Source of the DNA: Fodinibacter sp038330415
GTDB lineage: Bacteria > Actinomycetota > Actinomycetes > Actinomycetales > Dermatophilaceae
Direction: 5' to 3'
Assembly (NCBI GenBank): GCA_038330415.1
Contig: JBBQNZ010000097.1
Coordinates: 1 to 16,469, forward strand
DNA length: 16,469 bases
In this document: positions 1 to 7,977 of the stretch, piece by piece
Layout of the letters: every line of letters starts with the position of its first letter
How positions within the stretch are numbered: position 1 is the first letter of the stretch
Program-made: the position numbers and the translations under genes
Notes under the pieces: generated by a model
Database searches by the model: none
What the model was told of the DNA's origin: nothing
The model's input: only the letters and a program-made list of their open reading frames with translations

Positions 1-2
1 GT

Positions 3-919
3 TCAGGTTCCGGAGGCCATGTAGGCGGCCAGGATGTAGTTGGGGTGGCGGTCCAAGTTCTTGCGGGCCCCGGTCGTAGCGCATCGTGATGCGCGGGTCG
101 GCGTGGCGGGCGGCGATCCGCACGTCGCGCAGGTCGACCCCGGCGTCCAGCATGGTGGCGACGAAGGTGTGCCGCAGCATGTGCGGGTGCATCCGGGTGG
201 CGTGCACGCCGCCGGCCTGCGGCAAGGCGGTGCAGGCGGCGGGTGGCGCGGTGGCGGTCCATCCGGGTTCCGTTTCGGGTGCGCAGGATCGGCCCGGACT
301 CCCGCTCGGTCACGGCTCGCTCGATGGCACGGGACACCGCCGGCGGTAGCGGGGTGAGGACGACCTTGCCGCTCTTGCCGTGGACCTTGAGCACCCGGTG
401 ACCATGTTCCTCGCCCAGGTCCTCGATGTTCGCCCCGCACGCCTCGAAGATCCGCAGCCCGAGCAGGCCCAGCATCGCCACCAGCGCGAAGTCGTTGAGA
501 TTCGCCGAGCCACGCGCGGTGGCGAGCATCGCCTCGAACTGCAGGTGGGTCAGGCCCAGGGTGGGCGACTCCGGCGGCACATTGGGCCGGCGGACGTACT
601 CCGCCGGGGAGTGCGCCAAGACCTCGTCGATCACGCAGGTCCGGTAGAAACCGGCCACGACCGCGACCCGGCGGCTGATCGTGGACGGCTTGTACCGGCG
701 CACTCCCTGCATCCACCGCACGTAGAGCTCGACGTGGGGTCGCTGCGCGGCCAACGGGTCCGGGCCGCGTTCGTCGCACCAGGCGACAAAGCAGCGCAGG
801 TCGGACTCGGTGTGCACGCGCGACTGCCCCTTGAACCGGGCCAGGTAGGCGTCAGCGTGACGAAGACGGTCCGAGACCGGAGGCAGCACGACGGGAATGA
901 GAATCTGTGAAGTAGCCAT
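3..919 (-). pseudogene. Tyrosine recombinase / phage-type integrase, frameshifted
   Basis: Site-specific DNA integrase of the XerC/D-like tyrosine recombinase family, which cuts and rejoins DNA at attachment sites. The ATG at 919 gives MATSQILIPVV. A SAM-like core-binding N-terminal half (about residues 15-110) is followed by the catalytic domain. The first catalytic Arg lies in LGLLGLRIFEACG (about R155) and a likely beta-strand Lys in GKSGK (about 181-185). At about 211-222 the frame shifts (+1 or -2), and the HxxR box HPHMLRHTF and the ARHADPRI segment continue in a second frame. At about 65-73, within GGGCCCC, a second shift of one extra base restores ARKNLDRHPNYILAAYMAS and a stop at 3-5. 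The catalytic Tyr sits in ITMRYDR, just before the second break. All catalytic boxes are recoverable, so this is a recent pseudogene or holds sequencing indels. It probably mobilised the island or part of it. Confidence 0.85.
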
Positions 920-1022
920 TTCGCAGCGTCCGCCCATCGCCCCCAACGGTCAAGGAATCACACCACGCGCGGCATGACCGGTAAGGGCGAGTGAGTCACG
1001 CGAACGCCCGACGGCCTGCTGT

Positions 1023-1270
1023 CTACTCGAATCGCGATCCCACAACCTGCCACGGCTGCCCAGAGGCGCATAGTTGCACTTCGTACTGGTCCTCGCCGAT
1101 GAAGCCGCCACTGATGTCGACGGGCACTCCCGTTCGGAGGCTGTGCTTGCCCGACGGTTCGGTGATGACGACCTCTTGTCCGTTCACCTTCGCGGTCCAG
1201 CCATCGGGCCAGACAAGGGACCACATCTGTTCACCCGACTGCAACCGAACACAGCCCGTCTTGTCCAACT
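1023..1270 (-). pseudogene. 5'-truncated gene fragment, hypothetical protein
   Basis: The reading frame that ends at the TAG at 1023-1025 has convincing protein character over its last 75-80 codons: LDKTGCVRLQSGEQ, WPDGWTAKVNGQEVVI, PVDISGGFIGEDQYEV, then LCASGQPWQVVGSRFE. The pattern (WPxGxTA, short beta strands, a C-terminal Cys and W-V end) resembles small actinobacterial beta-rich hypothetical or lipoprotein-like proteins, but I cannot name a family. Upstream of about 1270 the frame runs antisense to a different, better supported plus-strand coding region. The N-terminus, including any signal peptide, therefore appears to be lost at a breakpoint near 1260. No plausible start with a ribosome binding site is visible. 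Function unknown. Confidence 0.45.
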
Positions 1271-1742
1271 GACTGAGAACGAGCTGCGCCAGTGGGCCGC
1301 AGGAAGCTACCCCGACGAGGCCGCCGTCGAGCTGCTCATCCGCAGCGGTTGGATCCGACGAACCAGCTTCGCCACCGGCTGCACCCACCCCCTCGATAGC
1401 GGACGGGGGTCATGGATCGACTGGGAGGCCGTTGACCAGATCCTTACCGGCGAAAGCGACAGTGCTGTTCTGGCCGCCTCCGGTGGCGAGCTGCGAATCC
1501 TGAAGATCGCGCACTGCATTGCACACGGACTGCTCGTCGACGCGGTCCCCGGGCTCGACCGTCGACACCTCGACCTCGTCCTCGCCGCCATCGCCCACGC
1601 CGGCGGACCCCACCAGCACAACGGACCCTTGGCCCCCGACCCGGACGGTCGCTGGACCGACCGCGACACCGGACAGCGCATGACCTTCCCCCTGCTGGGT
1701 TCACTTCACCCCTGGCCGACGGACGAGAACGGCACGAGGTGA
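1260..1742 (+). pseudogene. 5'-truncated hypothetical protein fragment
   Basis: A plus-strand frame of about 160 codons ends with TGA at 1740-1742. It has strong actinobacterial third-position GC bias and protein-like composition: LTENELRQWAAGSYPDE, ELLIRSGWIRR, GSWIDWEAVDQIL, then LVLAAIAHAGGPHQHN. Predicted helices dominate. There is no ATG or GTG in frame between about 1250 and 1680. The only upstream start is a TTG at 1074, inside sequence better explained as the antisense of the neighbouring minus-strand fragment. The gene therefore seems to have lost its 5' part at about 1260. I do not recognise the family. An intact version starting at 1074 (222 aa) cannot be excluded but is less likely. 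Confidence 0.5.
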
Positions 1743-2092
1743 CCGTTGCGCGGCGCCGACAGCGCGAGCCCGAACTGAACGGGTTTCGTCGACACAGTCG
1801 CCCACGCGTGCCGACGGCGGGGAACCTCCAAGACGATCAACTTCGCGACACCGATGGTCGGACAGGTTCGGCCGGTGCGATCGCTCCATGGGGGTTGTGG
1901 CCCGAAAGCGCCTTGCCGGATGCGTTGGGAGGTATGGGCTTCTCGAGGCGCTCACCCTTGGGAGAGGATGGTGCACCAGTGAGCCGTCGTGAGGACTGGA
2001 GTCGGGCGAACGACGCTGCAGGCTCAGAGCTGGTGGCGGGCCGAGCGCAAGGCGAAGGACGACCGGTGCAGTGCTCTGGGTTTCAGGTTGTG
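1743..2092. other. Degenerate stretch without an intact gene
   Basis: About 350 bases with no convincing full gene. One frame (about 1989-2093, plus strand) reads LQAQSWWRAERKAKDDR, which looks like a genuine charged helix, and then hits a stop exactly at the start of the next open frame. A second frame upstream (from the ATG at 1934) is open through this stretch but has poor composition. It may be the decayed upstream part of the small gene at 2093, joined by a frame change. Confidence 0.35.
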
Positions 2093-2413
2093 ATGGCGCT
2101 GCGCGAGCGTGACGCGTGGGTCGCGGAGTGTGAGCAGCGGGCCGGGCAGGCCCTGGTGCACCTGGTGGACAGTGACGGGCTGACCACGACGGAGGCGGTG
2201 CCATGGTGCGCCGGGGAAATCAGTGTGTCTGAGGCGGCCAGGCTGCGCCGGTTGGTGCGGGCGGCCGGTGCCGCCGCGCTTGCGAAGCCCTACGGGGCTC
2301 CTTCCCTCAAGAGGTCGAATCGCAGGTGCGAAACGGGTCCGGCCAGCAGCGGCAGCCGGCGCCGCTGCCGCCAGAGCACCGGGCTCCCGTCGGTGCCGCG
2401 GGCCAGCGCGTAG
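2093..2413 (+). CDS. Small hypothetical protein, probably 3'-truncated
   Basis: The ATG at 2093 opens a 106-codon frame. The first 60 or so residues are protein-like and helical: MALRERDAWVAECEQRAG, then LVDSDGLTTTEAVPWCAGE and SVSEAARLRRLVRAAG. The layout, two helices followed by a segment resembling a helix-turn-helix (LTTTEAVPWC...ISVSEAARLRRL), recalls small regulatory or accessory proteins of actinobacterial integrated elements. This is an impression, not a family assignment. From about 2286 the frame merely runs antisense through the last codons of the operon gene that ends at 2290. The natural C-terminus is therefore probably missing and the stop at 2411-2413 accidental. Confidence 0.4.
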   Translation: MALRERDAWVAECEQRAGQALVHLVDSDGLTTTEAVPWCAGEISVSEAARLRRLVRAAGAAALAKPYGAPSLKRSNRRCETGPASSGSRRRCRQSTGLPSVPRASA

Positions 2414-3816
2414 CGACGCTCGAGGCGTAGGCCCTGGTTGGGCACGGCGCTCGCCGCGAGCACATGTCCAGTGCCCGCACCGATGAGCTCCGATCGAGGG
2501 CCCGCGCGCGGCACCGGCGGGGATTGGCTGAGATCGGCCACCAGGCCCTGCACGAACACCCGGCGCGCTGGGGCCGGTCGGGTCTCGATCCGGTACGGGT
2601 GCCAGTGCTCCGGCAGCGTGGCGGAGGGCTCATACGTGAAGGCACGGGTCCGGGTCCGCCGGGTCTCCGCAAGGGCTGCGCTCGCGTCGGCCGACAGCGC
2701 GAGGTCGATCCCGTCGGCGCGCAGCTCCACGGCCCACATCACGTTCGCGTCCTCGTCGACCCCCAGCACCACGTCGTCGAGCGCCGTTCCGGACAACGGG
2801 GTGGTGGCCGCCGGCCAGACCACGAGCGAGGAGCGGTCCAGGCCGCGCGTCCGGAACAGGGACCACGGCCCGGGGGCCTCGTCCGGACCGGCGGGAGGGT
2901 CGTCGTCGCCGGGCGGGATCGTCAGGTCCCACCAGTCGTCGAACCCGTCCTTGACCCGGACCCCGGCCAGCGACACGACCACCCCGGAGCTCGGTGGCGG
3001 GTCCTCGCTGGGTGGAGCGGGCGCGGGCGACGGGATGGGGATGGTGAACCAGTCGTTCGCGTGGTCGGAGATCAGCTCGATCAGCAGCGCTGTCGCCAGG
3101 TGGGATCGGTCTGGGGGGAACCCGCCGATGTCGACGGCTGCGTCTTCGATCTGCCACCAGCGGGGCGCCGGGGCCCCCGGGTACTGCAGACGCTGCGGCA
3201 GCACCTGTCGCGCGGCGTACTGCGGCGCCGGTAAAGGCCCGGAGGCGTCCGCGGTGAACCAGTCCACGTCGCCGCCGTCGTGGCCGACGACAGTGAGCGT
3301 GGTGCCACCGACCGGGACCTCCGCCTCGTAGGTGAGGGTCTCGGTCTGCCAGAAGTCTGGCCGGACCAAGAACCCCTGGATCGAGAGGTCATCCTCGGGG
3401 ACCAACCCAGCCCGCCACGCGGCGAACCCGTCGACGGACCCCGCCAGCGTGTTGTCGTAGGGCGCCGGTAGCTCACCGAAGGCGCAGGCCTCACGCTGGG
3501 CGGGAGTCAGGACACCCTGGATGGCCCTCCCGACGCGGACCCGACGTCCGACCGTCCACCAGTCCTCCGTAGCGCCCTCGACCAGCGCCTCCGCCGGGAC
3601 GATGGTCGGGTCCAGCCCGGCAACCTGTTCCAGCGGCGTGTGCGCCACCTGGAGCTCGACCAGCACCGGGGACGACGCGTCTTCCGCGGCGTGTTCGCCG
3701 ACCTGCCACTGCCGCCCGAGCATCCACAGCGGGTCGGCGACCTCGGCGGCGAAGCCGCGCTGGGTGTCTGTGTACGGCGGCATCGGCTCTAGGCGCCGGT
3801 AGTGCTCCCAGGTCAT
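2290..3816 (-). CDS. Uncharacterised protein with DPLWMLGRQWQVGE motif (operon gene 4)
   Basis: A 508-aa protein beginning MTWEHYRRLEPMPPYTD. I chose the ATG at 3816 because GGAGGAGT (3821-3828) lies just upstream and the ATG overlaps the previous stop as ATGA. The longer in-frame extension is antisense-type sequence inside the preceding gene. Features: DPLWMLGRQWQVGE with EDASSP (residues 28-50); a central RWWQIEDAAVDIGG (219-232) followed by LLIELISDHANDWFTIPIP (244-262); a Pro/Asp-rich linker (262-278) and another (300-317); DANVMWAVE (356-364); and a C-terminal YALARGTDGSPVLWRQRRR (469-487) with LRFD near the end. From memory these boxes mark a recurring unassigned bacterial family. There is no signal peptide, membrane segment or catalytic motif. 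Probably a soluble structural component acting with the three genes upstream; this is inference. Confidence 0.85.
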   Translation of the reverse strand: MTWEHYRRLEPMPPYTDTQRGFAAEVADPLWMLGRQWQVGEHAAEDASSPVLVELQVAHTPLEQVAGLDPTIVPAEALVEGATEDWWTVGRRVRVGRAIQGVLTPAQREACAFGELPAPYDNTLAGSVDGFAAWRAGLVPEDDLSIQGFLVRPDFWQTETLTYEAEVPVGGTTLTVVGHDGGDVDWFTADASGPLPAPQYAARQVLPQRLQYPGAPAPRWWQIEDAAVDIGGFPPDRSHLATALLIELISDHANDWFTIPIPSPAPAPPSEDPPPSSGVVVSLAGVRVKDGFDDWWDLTIPPGDDDPPAGPDEAPGPWSLFRTRGLDRSSLVVWPAATTPLSGTALDDVVLGVDEDANVMWAVELRADGIDLALSADASAALAETRRTRTRAFTYEPSATLPEHWHPYRIETRPAPARRVFVQGLVADLSQSPPVPRAGPRSELIGAGTGHVLAASAVPNQGLRLERRYALARGTDGSPVLWRQRRRLPLLAGPVSHLRFDLLREGAP

Positions 3817-6800
3817 CGGGACTCCTCCAGGTCGCTTCCGGCTCGGCCGGAGGCAAGCACCATCGAGGTCGGCACGGCCAGTGCCCAGGCGCCGAGCTCG
3901 TCCGGCTGGGCCATCCGTGCCCTGGCCAGTTCGCGGGTGGAGAGCACGATCGCGGGCAGCGACTCGGGCGTGATCGGGAACTGCTCGTCGGGGGGCACCG
4001 CCAGCAGCACGGACTGCTGTGCGCGGGCACGGGGGGCGTCGAAGCCGAACGAGGCGTGCGTGGTGTGCCGGCGGCTCGGCACCGTCTCGGCCCAGTCGTC
4101 GAGCAGCGCGACCCCCACCGGCCCGTCGGCGGTCGCCGCGGGCCCGTAGACGACCACGTGCCGCTCCGAGCTCACCGGCACCGCCCAGAGCGTGGCCGGG
4201 TCGCTCGCGGCTGCTGGCCACGCGGTGAGCACCTGATGCGCCTCCAGGCGCGCGACGGTGGGCCGCACCGCGGCGACCACCTCGAGCCAGTCCCGGTCGA
4301 GGTCCGGTGCCACGGTCACCGCGGGCAGCGTGCCGGTGCAGACCAGCGGCAGCCCCGACGATGGGACGAGCAGCGCGTGGATCCGGGTGCCCAGCGTGGC
4401 CGCGTCGGCCGTCGCATCCGTGGCCGGGTCACCGGCGGCCGCGATCCGGGCGGCGAGAACGTCGGCGGCCCCCTCGTCCGGGAGCCCCCACGCTCGCGCT
4501 GAGCTCGTGACGGGAGGGTCGGCGGCCAGTTCTGCGAGGACGTTGGCGGCACCCGCCCGCAGGCTCGTCAGCCGGTCCCGAAGCTCGGCCTCGCCCGCCG
4601 CGGCATCGCCGGCGACATCGGGCCGGCCACGCTGGACATCGAGCAGCGAGCCCAGCCGGTCCAGGGCGCGCCGCCGGTCGCGGGCCGTCCCTCCCGTGGC
4701 CGGGCCTCCCAGCACCGCCGCGGCGAACGAGTCCAGGCGTGCCTGGGGGAGGAGCACCGCGTCGGGCACGTCGAGCCCGAGGTCGGCCAAGGTCACCCTC
4801 GAGGCGTCCAGCGTCCAGGTCCACGCCTCGGCGGGCCCGGTCTCGGCGGCGAGCAGTGCGCAGAACGCCGGGTCGGCGACGGTCGCCGGGGACGCAGGGC
4901 TGGCCGCGCCGATCGGCAGCGCGAGCAGGACCGTGGTGCGCACCGAGAACCCCTGGCGTTGCGTGCGCAACACCCGCAGCTCGGGTGGCGCGCCGAGCCC
5001 GGCGGCTGCCTCCATCGACTCCGCAGCGGCAGCGGCCCGCCCCGAGACGACGTCGTGCACCGCGTCGGCCACCAGGAGGTCGCCATAGGTGTCCACGACC
5101 TGCCGCAGGTCGTCGAGGTCGCCCACGCTCGCGGGCAGGGTCGCCGGGTCGGTGTCGAGCACCTGTTGGCCGTCGCAGACTCGCCGCCCGGCCCACTCGG
5201 GCCTGGCAGGAAAGCGGCGCCGCAGCTCCAGCACTGCCGCCGGGTCGCCGGCGCGGCGCTCGATCTCGCGGCCGAGCGCCTCGCTGAGGTGCACGCCCAG
5301 GCGGACGTCGCCGCCGAGGCGGGCCGCGAGGCGGACCAGGTCAGATCGTGCGGTGATCTGCCAGCGGGTGTCGTCATCGTGGACGGCGTGGTCGCGCAGC
5401 ACGGCGGCGGCGAGCGACTGCGCGTTGCCGGGGGCATGCAGCAGCCCGGCGGCGGTCGGCGGCGTCGGGTCGACGGCGGGGTCGAGGTCGTCGACCCAGC
5501 CATACGCCCCGAGCCGGCGTGGCACGTCTCGAGCGATGAGCCGGCGCACCCGGCGGGTCCCGACCGCCGTCACCCAGGGGTCGATCCGGTGGCTGGAGGA
5601 ATCGATGACGGCGGCCACCGCGGGTCCGAGCGACCCGCTCTCTGCGAGGGCGTCGTCGTGCCCAGCGAGCTCGCGCACCGCCGCGCGCACGTCCAGGAAC
5701 TGGCGCACGATCGCGAGCGCATCGCGGTTCGGCGGGTTCTCGGAGTCGAGCCGGTCTTGCGCGTACTGCGGCAGCTCGGAGACGACATCCCCGATCGACG
5801 CGTCGTTGGCGAGCTGCTGCACGTCGTCAAGCGGCAGCACGTAGCTGCGAGTCCACGCCGCCCAGGCGTCGGGCGCGAGCCGGGACACCTCAGCCTGAGT
5901 GAGCAGCAAGGAGTGTCGGATCAGCCGTGCCAGCAGGGGCGGGTCGAGCTCGGCCTCGTCGCGGGTGTTGGCCAGGGTCTCCCAGCGGGTGCCGAGGTAG
6001 CCCTCGAGCAGCTCGCGCAGACTGCCGCGTCCGGTCGCGGCCGGCTGCACGTAGCCGAACGGCTGGTAGCGGCGCTGCGGCGGCGGTTCCTGCTCGAGGG
6101 AGGGCGCGGCCATCGCCTCCCACTCGGCGATGGTGTCCTTCGGGTCCTTGCCGTTGATCGCCGCGCCCAGCAGAGCCACGACCTCGAGCGGCAGGAAGGA
6201 GCGCGAGCCGAGCCGGCGGCTCGTCGGGACCCGGCCGATGATGTCCAGCAGGCGATCGGCCCCGGCGCCGGCCGCGGTCCCGCCGGCCGAGGCGGCCGTC
6301 GCCCACGCAGGGAGCACCCGCCCGAGGATGAAGGTCACGCCCTGCTCGAACACGGCGTCCACCGGCGCGGGCCGCCAGTGGACGAGGTCCACCGCTGGTA
6401 GGACCCCGTAAGGGACGTCACCGACCCGGATCGCGGGCCAGGGTCCAAGCGGGGCCAGGTTTCGCGAGGCCCAGTCACCCATCTGTGGGGTCTCCGCAGA
6501 GCCCTCGACGTCCTTCAGCCACCGCTGCCACAGCACCGGCCACAAGGCGGTGACGAGGTACGGGACCACGTCGAGCAGGCTCGTGTCGATCGCTGCGACA
6601 CCGTCCAGCCGCGGCCTCGAGGTGAGGACCCCGGCCAGCCCGTTCGCGGTGCCGCTGCCGGTTGAACGCGCGACGGCTAGCCACCGGCCGACGTCGCGGC
6701 CGACGTCGGTGGTGGGCGCACCCGCGACCGTGTTGGTCGCCGTCATGGGCGGCACGAGTCCGAGTGTGCCGTTGCCAGCGTGCGACTCGAAGACCCCGCT

Positions 6801-7961
6801 GGGGTCGGTGTCGGCCAGGCCGGTCACGAGCAGTACGTCCAGGTGCGGCCCATCGGGCAGCTCCACCTCGATGGCGAGCCCGACGTCCACTGCGACGGAG
6901 TACGACGTCCACCAGAGGTCCGGAAGCTGCTCGGGCCGCAGGTCGGCCATCGCGGTGGGGATGTCGCCCTGGGCTGCGATCGCCGCGAGGTCCGGGCGCA
7001 GCTCGCCGAGGAGCCGCAGCCCGGCGCCCGCGCCCGCGTCCCCCCACAGGTGCAGCACGTCGGGGAGCGCGGCCCGGTAGTCGAACCCGCGACCCTGGTC
7101 GTCGTAGTCCTGGGTCAGTGCGAAGCCGTCGCCCTGCGGGACGACCGGGACCTCGCGCAACAGGTACGCCGCCCGGGCACCACCGACGGCACTCGCGAGC
7201 GAGGTGAACGCCGCGGAGCCCTCCTCGGTGGTGAGGTCGCCACCGGCGTGACCCCAGCACTCGGCCACCAGGTCGGCCTCCTGCCGGGACGGCGGCATGG
7301 GAGGGCCGCCGAGCGCCACCGGGTCGGGGTGCACGCGAACTCGCAGCCGCCATGGGTCGCCCGCGTTCTGCGGTCTCCGGTAGCGAGTCTCCAGGCGCAT
7401 CGGCAGCAGCACGGCGATCGAGTGCCCGTCCACCAGCGGGTCGAGGCGCAGGCGCGCGGTCTGGTCGAGGTCGAACACGTCCTCGTCGGCGAGCGCTGCA
7501 TCCTCGACAAACGTCTGGCCGTCCCCGACGCGACCGCCGTTCGCGGCGATCACGTCGAGCATGCGTTGGGCGGTCTCGAGGGTCATCGCGGGCTCCGCTG
7601 CGAGGAACCGCCGGCGCGGGTCGGGGCTCAGCTGGTCCAGCACGCTTTGAGCATCCGGGAGCGACTCGAGCCACCTCGACCACTCCAGGAACAGGAAGAT
7701 GTTCTCCTTGCGCGCACCGTCGAGCGCGTCCAGCTCGGCGTCGAGGGCGGCCACGCCGCCGTGGAGCTCATCGAGTCGCGTCCGGAGCCCGACCGCGTTC
7801 TCGGCCTGGGCGCGCAGCGCCGGGTCGTCCAGCCGGGCCGGGTCCCCGACGAGCAGCCAGCCGGGGATGGCGGCCAGCTCGGCGGCTGCCATCGCCGCCT
7901 GTTGCAGGGCGACGGCGCGGGCAATACGTGCGGTCTCGCGCTCATCGCGTCGTGCGGTCAT
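3813..7961 (-). CDS. Giant uncharacterised protein with LLPMRLETRY motif (operon gene 3)
   Basis: A 1382-aa protein starting MTARRDERETARIARA at the ATG at 7961, 16 bases after the previous stop. The ribosome site there is weak, suggesting re-initiation. The longer frame to 8384 is a shadow of gene 2. Layout: an N-terminal Ala-rich helical, coiled-coil-like segment (1-110); SIAVLLPMRLETRYRR (181-196) then LRVRVHPDPV (206-215); LDVLLVTGL (374-382); GTLGLVPPMTATNTV (398-412); GPWPAIRVGDVPYGVLP (506-522); a long helical Ala/Leu/Asp-rich middle; and a C-terminal VALLDDWAETVPSR...FGFD...SVLLAVPPDEQFP block. I recall the LETR(F/Y), PYG(V/L)LP and LLAVPP boxes from large bacterial proteins without assigned function. 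No secretion signal, transmembrane helix or enzyme motif is seen. Its size suggests a scaffold, but that is speculation. Confidence 0.88.
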   Translation of the reverse strand: MTARRDERETARIARAVALQQAAMAAAELAAIPGWLLVGDPARLDDPALRAQAENAVGLRTRLDELHGGVAALDAELDALDGARKENIFLFLEWSRWLESLPDAQSVLDQLSPDPRRRFLAAEPAMTLETAQRMLDVIAANGGRVGDGQTFVEDAALADEDVFDLDQTARLRLDPLVDGHSIAVLLPMRLETRYRRPQNAGDPWRLRVRVHPDPVALGGPPMPPSRQEADLVAECWGHAGGDLTTEEGSAAFTSLASAVGGARAAYLLREVPVVPQGDGFALTQDYDDQGRGFDYRAALPDVLHLWGDAGAGAGLRLLGELRPDLAAIAAQGDIPTAMADLRPEQLPDLWWTSYSVAVDVGLAIEVELPDGPHLDVLLVTGLADTDPSGVFESHAGNGTLGLVPPMTATNTVAGAPTTDVGRDVGRWLAVARSTGSGTANGLAGVLTSRPRLDGVAAIDTSLLDVVPYLVTALWPVLWQRWLKDVEGSAETPQMGDWASRNLAPLGPWPAIRVGDVPYGVLPAVDLVHWRPAPVDAVFEQGVTFILGRVLPAWATAASAGGTAAGAGADRLLDIIGRVPTSRRLGSRSFLPLEVVALLGAAINGKDPKDTIAEWEAMAAPSLEQEPPPQRRYQPFGYVQPAATGRGSLRELLEGYLGTRWETLANTRDEAELDPPLLARLIRHSLLLTQAEVSRLAPDAWAAWTRSYVLPLDDVQQLANDASIGDVVSELPQYAQDRLDSENPPNRDALAIVRQFLDVRAAVRELAGHDDALAESGSLGPAVAAVIDSSSHRIDPWVTAVGTRRVRRLIARDVPRRLGAYGWVDDLDPAVDPTPPTAAGLLHAPGNAQSLAAAVLRDHAVHDDDTRWQITARSDLVRLAARLGGDVRLGVHLSEALGREIERRAGDPAAVLELRRRFPARPEWAGRRVCDGQQVLDTDPATLPASVGDLDDLRQVVDTYGDLLVADAVHDVVSGRAAAAAESMEAAAGLGAPPELRVLRTQRQGFSVRTTVLLALPIGAASPASPATVADPAFCALLAAETGPAEAWTWTLDASRVTLADLGLDVPDAVLLPQARLDSFAAAVLGGPATGGTARDRRRALDRLGSLLDVQRGRPDVAGDAAAGEAELRDRLTSLRAGAANVLAELAADPPVTSSARAWGLPDEGAADVLAARIAAAGDPATDATADAATLGTRIHALLVPSSGLPLVCTGTLPAVTVAPDLDRDWLEVVAAVRPTVARLEAHQVLTAWPAAASDPATLWAVPVSSERHVVVYGPAATADGPVGVALLDDWAETVPSRRHTTHASFGFDAPRARAQQSVLLAVPPDEQFPITPESLPAIVLSTRELARARMAQPDELGAWALAVPTSMVLASGRAGSDLEESR

Positions 7962-7977
7962 TGGCGTGTCCCAGTAG

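Noticed and set aside
1701..2204. Minus-strand 167-codon open frame
   Set aside because: The Pro/Ser/Arg-rich composition without motifs looks like a shadow of the degenerate plus-strand region.
2260..2275. Perfect 6-bp hairpin GGCGGC/GCCGCC just downstream of the operon as a terminator
   Set aside because: It has no T run and lies in coding-like sequence of the small plus-strand gene; such GC hairpins are common by chance here.
3817..4221. N-terminal extension of the 508-aa protein into the preceding gene
   Set aside because: The Arg/Gly/Ala-rich sequence is an alternate-frame shadow of the 1382-aa gene. The ATGA overlap and GGAGGAGT support the start at 3816.
4959..6401. Plus-strand 480-codon open frame
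   Set aside because: It is antisense to the 1382-aa gene, His/Arg/Gly/Val-rich and without recognisable motifs, a common artefact of high-GC DNA.
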